Positions 6,074 to 7,467 of a DNA stretch of 7,467 bases are shown piece by piece. The notes below the pieces were generated by a model that searched no databases, was not told the origin of the DNA, and was given only the letters and a program-made list of their open reading frames with translations. Within the stretch, counting starts at the first letter, position 1; each line of letters begins with the position of its first letter. This DNA is from an uncultured Bacilli bacterium (GTDB lineage Bacteria > Bacillota_I > Bacilli_A > RFN20 > CAG-826): positions 1 through 7,467 of the forward strand of contig CAKPAV010000077.1 in NCBI GenBank assembly GCA_934133115.1, in the 5' to 3' direction. The translations under genes and the position numbers were made by a program.

Positions 6074-7467
6074 ATGAAAAAGAAGATAAATTATAAAAAG
6101 TTATTTTATATTGTATTAGATATATTTTTTGTGGCATTGTTAGCAATATTATCTACAAGTACAATTAGAGCTTTCGAACAAAGCAATATAGTGGATCAGA
6201 TATATAACGATAATGATGATACGTCATTTGCTCATGGAAAATTCTTTTCTTCTCCACTTAAAAATCTTGAAGAAGCACAATTGAAGAGCCAAAAAATATG
6301 CCGCCAAGTTGAACAAGAAGGGGCGGTTTTATTAAAAAATAATAACAATATTTTACCTTTAAAAGAGCATAGTAAAGTTACATTATTATCTAGATCAAGT
6401 GTGGACATTGTTTATACAGGAACTGGATCTAGTGATGTAAAAGTAACACAAAAAGAAACATTGAAAGATTGCTTTGAAAAACAAAATGTCGAAGTTAATA
6501 ACATAATGTGGAATAAATATATGCTAGACACTAATTATCGTATTAGTGGAATTATGGAAAATCCAACAAGTTCATATTTAATGAGTGTTGGTGAATCAGA
6601 TAAAAGTGTTTATCAAGATCAAAAAGTAATAAATTCTTTCAAAAACTTTAACGATTTAGCAATAATTGTTATTTCTCGTATTGGCGGAGAAGGTTATGAT
6701 TTATCTTTAGGAAACTTTCTTGATGGACAAAACGGATATCTTTCGATTACTGAAAAAGAAAAGGAAGTTATAAAAGTTGCTAAACAATATTTTTCTAAAA
6801 CATTAGTGCTAATCAATTCATCTAATCCGATGGAATTAGGATTTATTGATGAGTTTGATATTGATGCTTGTTTATGGATCGGTTATGTTGGACAATATGG
6901 ATTAGATGGTGTTATCGATATAATATCTGGTAAAGTTTCACCAAGTGGTAGATTACCAGATACTTACGTTTATAATAATAAGTCTCACCCATCTACTCAA
7001 AATATTGGTGACTACGTTTTTAATAACTTAGATAAGCCCAAAGGAGAATGGGATACACGTAATAATTATATGGTAGAATTAGAAGGCATTTATGTTGGAT
7101 ATAAGTATTATGAAACTAGATATGAAGATTGTGTTTTAAATGATGGCAATGCGCGTAGTAATGTTGGTTCATATAATTCTATAGATGGATTTAATTATCA
7201 AAACGAAGTATTATTCCCATTTGGATACGGACTATCGTATAGCAGTTTTATAGATAAAATTGATGATTTTCAAATGGATTATGACAAAAAAGAAATTAAT
7301 ATAAGTGTAATAAGTCAAAATATTGGCAATATTGCTTCTAAAAATGTCATAGAACTTTATTATCAAAGTGAATACACGGAATTTGATAAAAATAATGGTA
7401 TTGAAAAAAGTTCTATTAATTTAATTAGATTTGCAAAAACCAAAGAATTAAAACCAAATGAAAAAGA
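6074..7467 (+). CDS. Membrane-anchored GH3 family protein, circularly permuted, 3' end missing
   Basis: The 464 visible residues are the front of a GH3 (beta-glucosidase/beta-hexosaminidase superfamily) protein. A basic start is followed by one hydrophobic segment (about 10-30), a signal anchor or signal peptide. Unlike classical GH3 enzymes, the protein then goes directly into the C-terminal GH3 domain. EEAQ..SQKICRQVEQEGAVLLKNNNNILPL (about 66-96) is the usual opening of that domain, SRIGGEGYDL is at 201-210, and ACLWIGYVGQYGLDGVIDIISGKVSPSGRLPDT (265-297) follows. EGIYVGYKYYETRY (337-350) and FPFGYGLSYSSF (381-392) lead into the fibronectin-III-like domain (from about 400, NVIELYY). No N-terminal catalytic TIM-barrel with its nucleophile Asp (SDW/TDW type) is visible; in permuted members it follows the Fn3-like domain and would lie beyond the edge. 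GGAG lies six bases before the ATG, three bases after the lipoprotein stop. The substrate is unknown. Confidence 0.9.
   Translation, partial: MKKKINYKKLFYIVLDIFFVALLAILSTSTIRAFEQSNIVDQIYNDNDDTSFAHGKFFSSPLKNLEEAQLKSQKICRQVEQEGAVLLKNNNNILPLKEHSKVTLLSRSSVDIVYTGTGSSDVKVTQKETLKDCFEKQNVEVNNIMWNKYMLDTNYRISGIMENPTSSYLMSVGESDKSVYQDQKVINSFKNFNDLAIIVISRIGGEGYDLSLGNFLDGQNGYLSITEKEKEVIKVAKQYFSKTLVLINSSNPMELGFIDEFDIDACLWIGYVGQYGLDGVIDIISGKVSPSGRLPDTYVYNNKSHPSTQNIGDYVFNNLDKPKGEWDTRNNYMVELEGIYVGYKYYETRYEDCVLNDGNARSNVGSYNSIDGFNYQNEVLFPFGYGLSYSSFIDKIDDFQMDYDKKEINISVISQNIGNIASKNVIELYYQSEYTEFDKNNGIEKSSINLIRFAKTKELKPNEK

Noticed and set aside
1..7467. CRISPR arrays, insertion sequences, integrase genes or attachment sites
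   Set aside because: No regularly spaced repeats, transposase-like frames or terminal inverted repeats were found; nearly all of the window is accounted for by six genes and one regulatory region.

Overview
The window comes from a low-GC (roughly 30% by eye) Gram-positive-type bacterium that uses the standard bacterial code: TGG encodes tryptophan throughout and TGA ends the histidine kinase gene. The very high A+T, a Firmicutes-style DnaX, an AgrA/LytTR-type two-component pair, a lipoprotein signal and a membrane-anchored GH3 protein suggest a gut-associated lineage of Bacilli (for example near Erysipelotrichales or RF39/Acholeplasma-like groups). That placement is inference; no rRNA or other taxonomic marker is present.

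Layout. On the minus strand, positions 1-1453 hold most of dnaX (DNA polymerase III tau/gamma subunit, cut by the left edge), and 1521-2618 hold an integral-membrane acyltransferase-3 protein lying upstream of dnaX in the same direction. A 172-bp divergent intergenic region (2619-2790) separates these from a plus-strand gene string that runs off the right edge: LytTR response regulator (2791-3510), GHKL sensor kinase (3510-4838, one-base overlap), a lipoprotein with a CBM6/35-like domain and two tandem Ig-like repeats (4856-6070), and a GH3-family protein in circularly permuted order (6074 to the end). The gaps of -1, 17 and 3 bp and the good ribosome-binding sites argue for a single transcript.

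How the parts may work together. The kinase and regulator form an Agr-like pair. The next two genes look like an extracellular glycan-binding lipoprotein and a membrane-tethered glycosidase, so the simplest reading is a small regulated glycan-processing locus at the cell surface. The divergent region holds two good promoters facing outward. Between them lies a pair of LytTR-style direct repeats 21 bp apart, placed where an activator of the plus-strand promoter would bind. Three copies of the 9-mer TATTTGCAT (one inverted) also sit there and overlap promoter elements. The acyltransferase may belong to the same regulon. No Agr-type peptide precursor or AgrB-like processing enzyme is present, so the signal is unknown.
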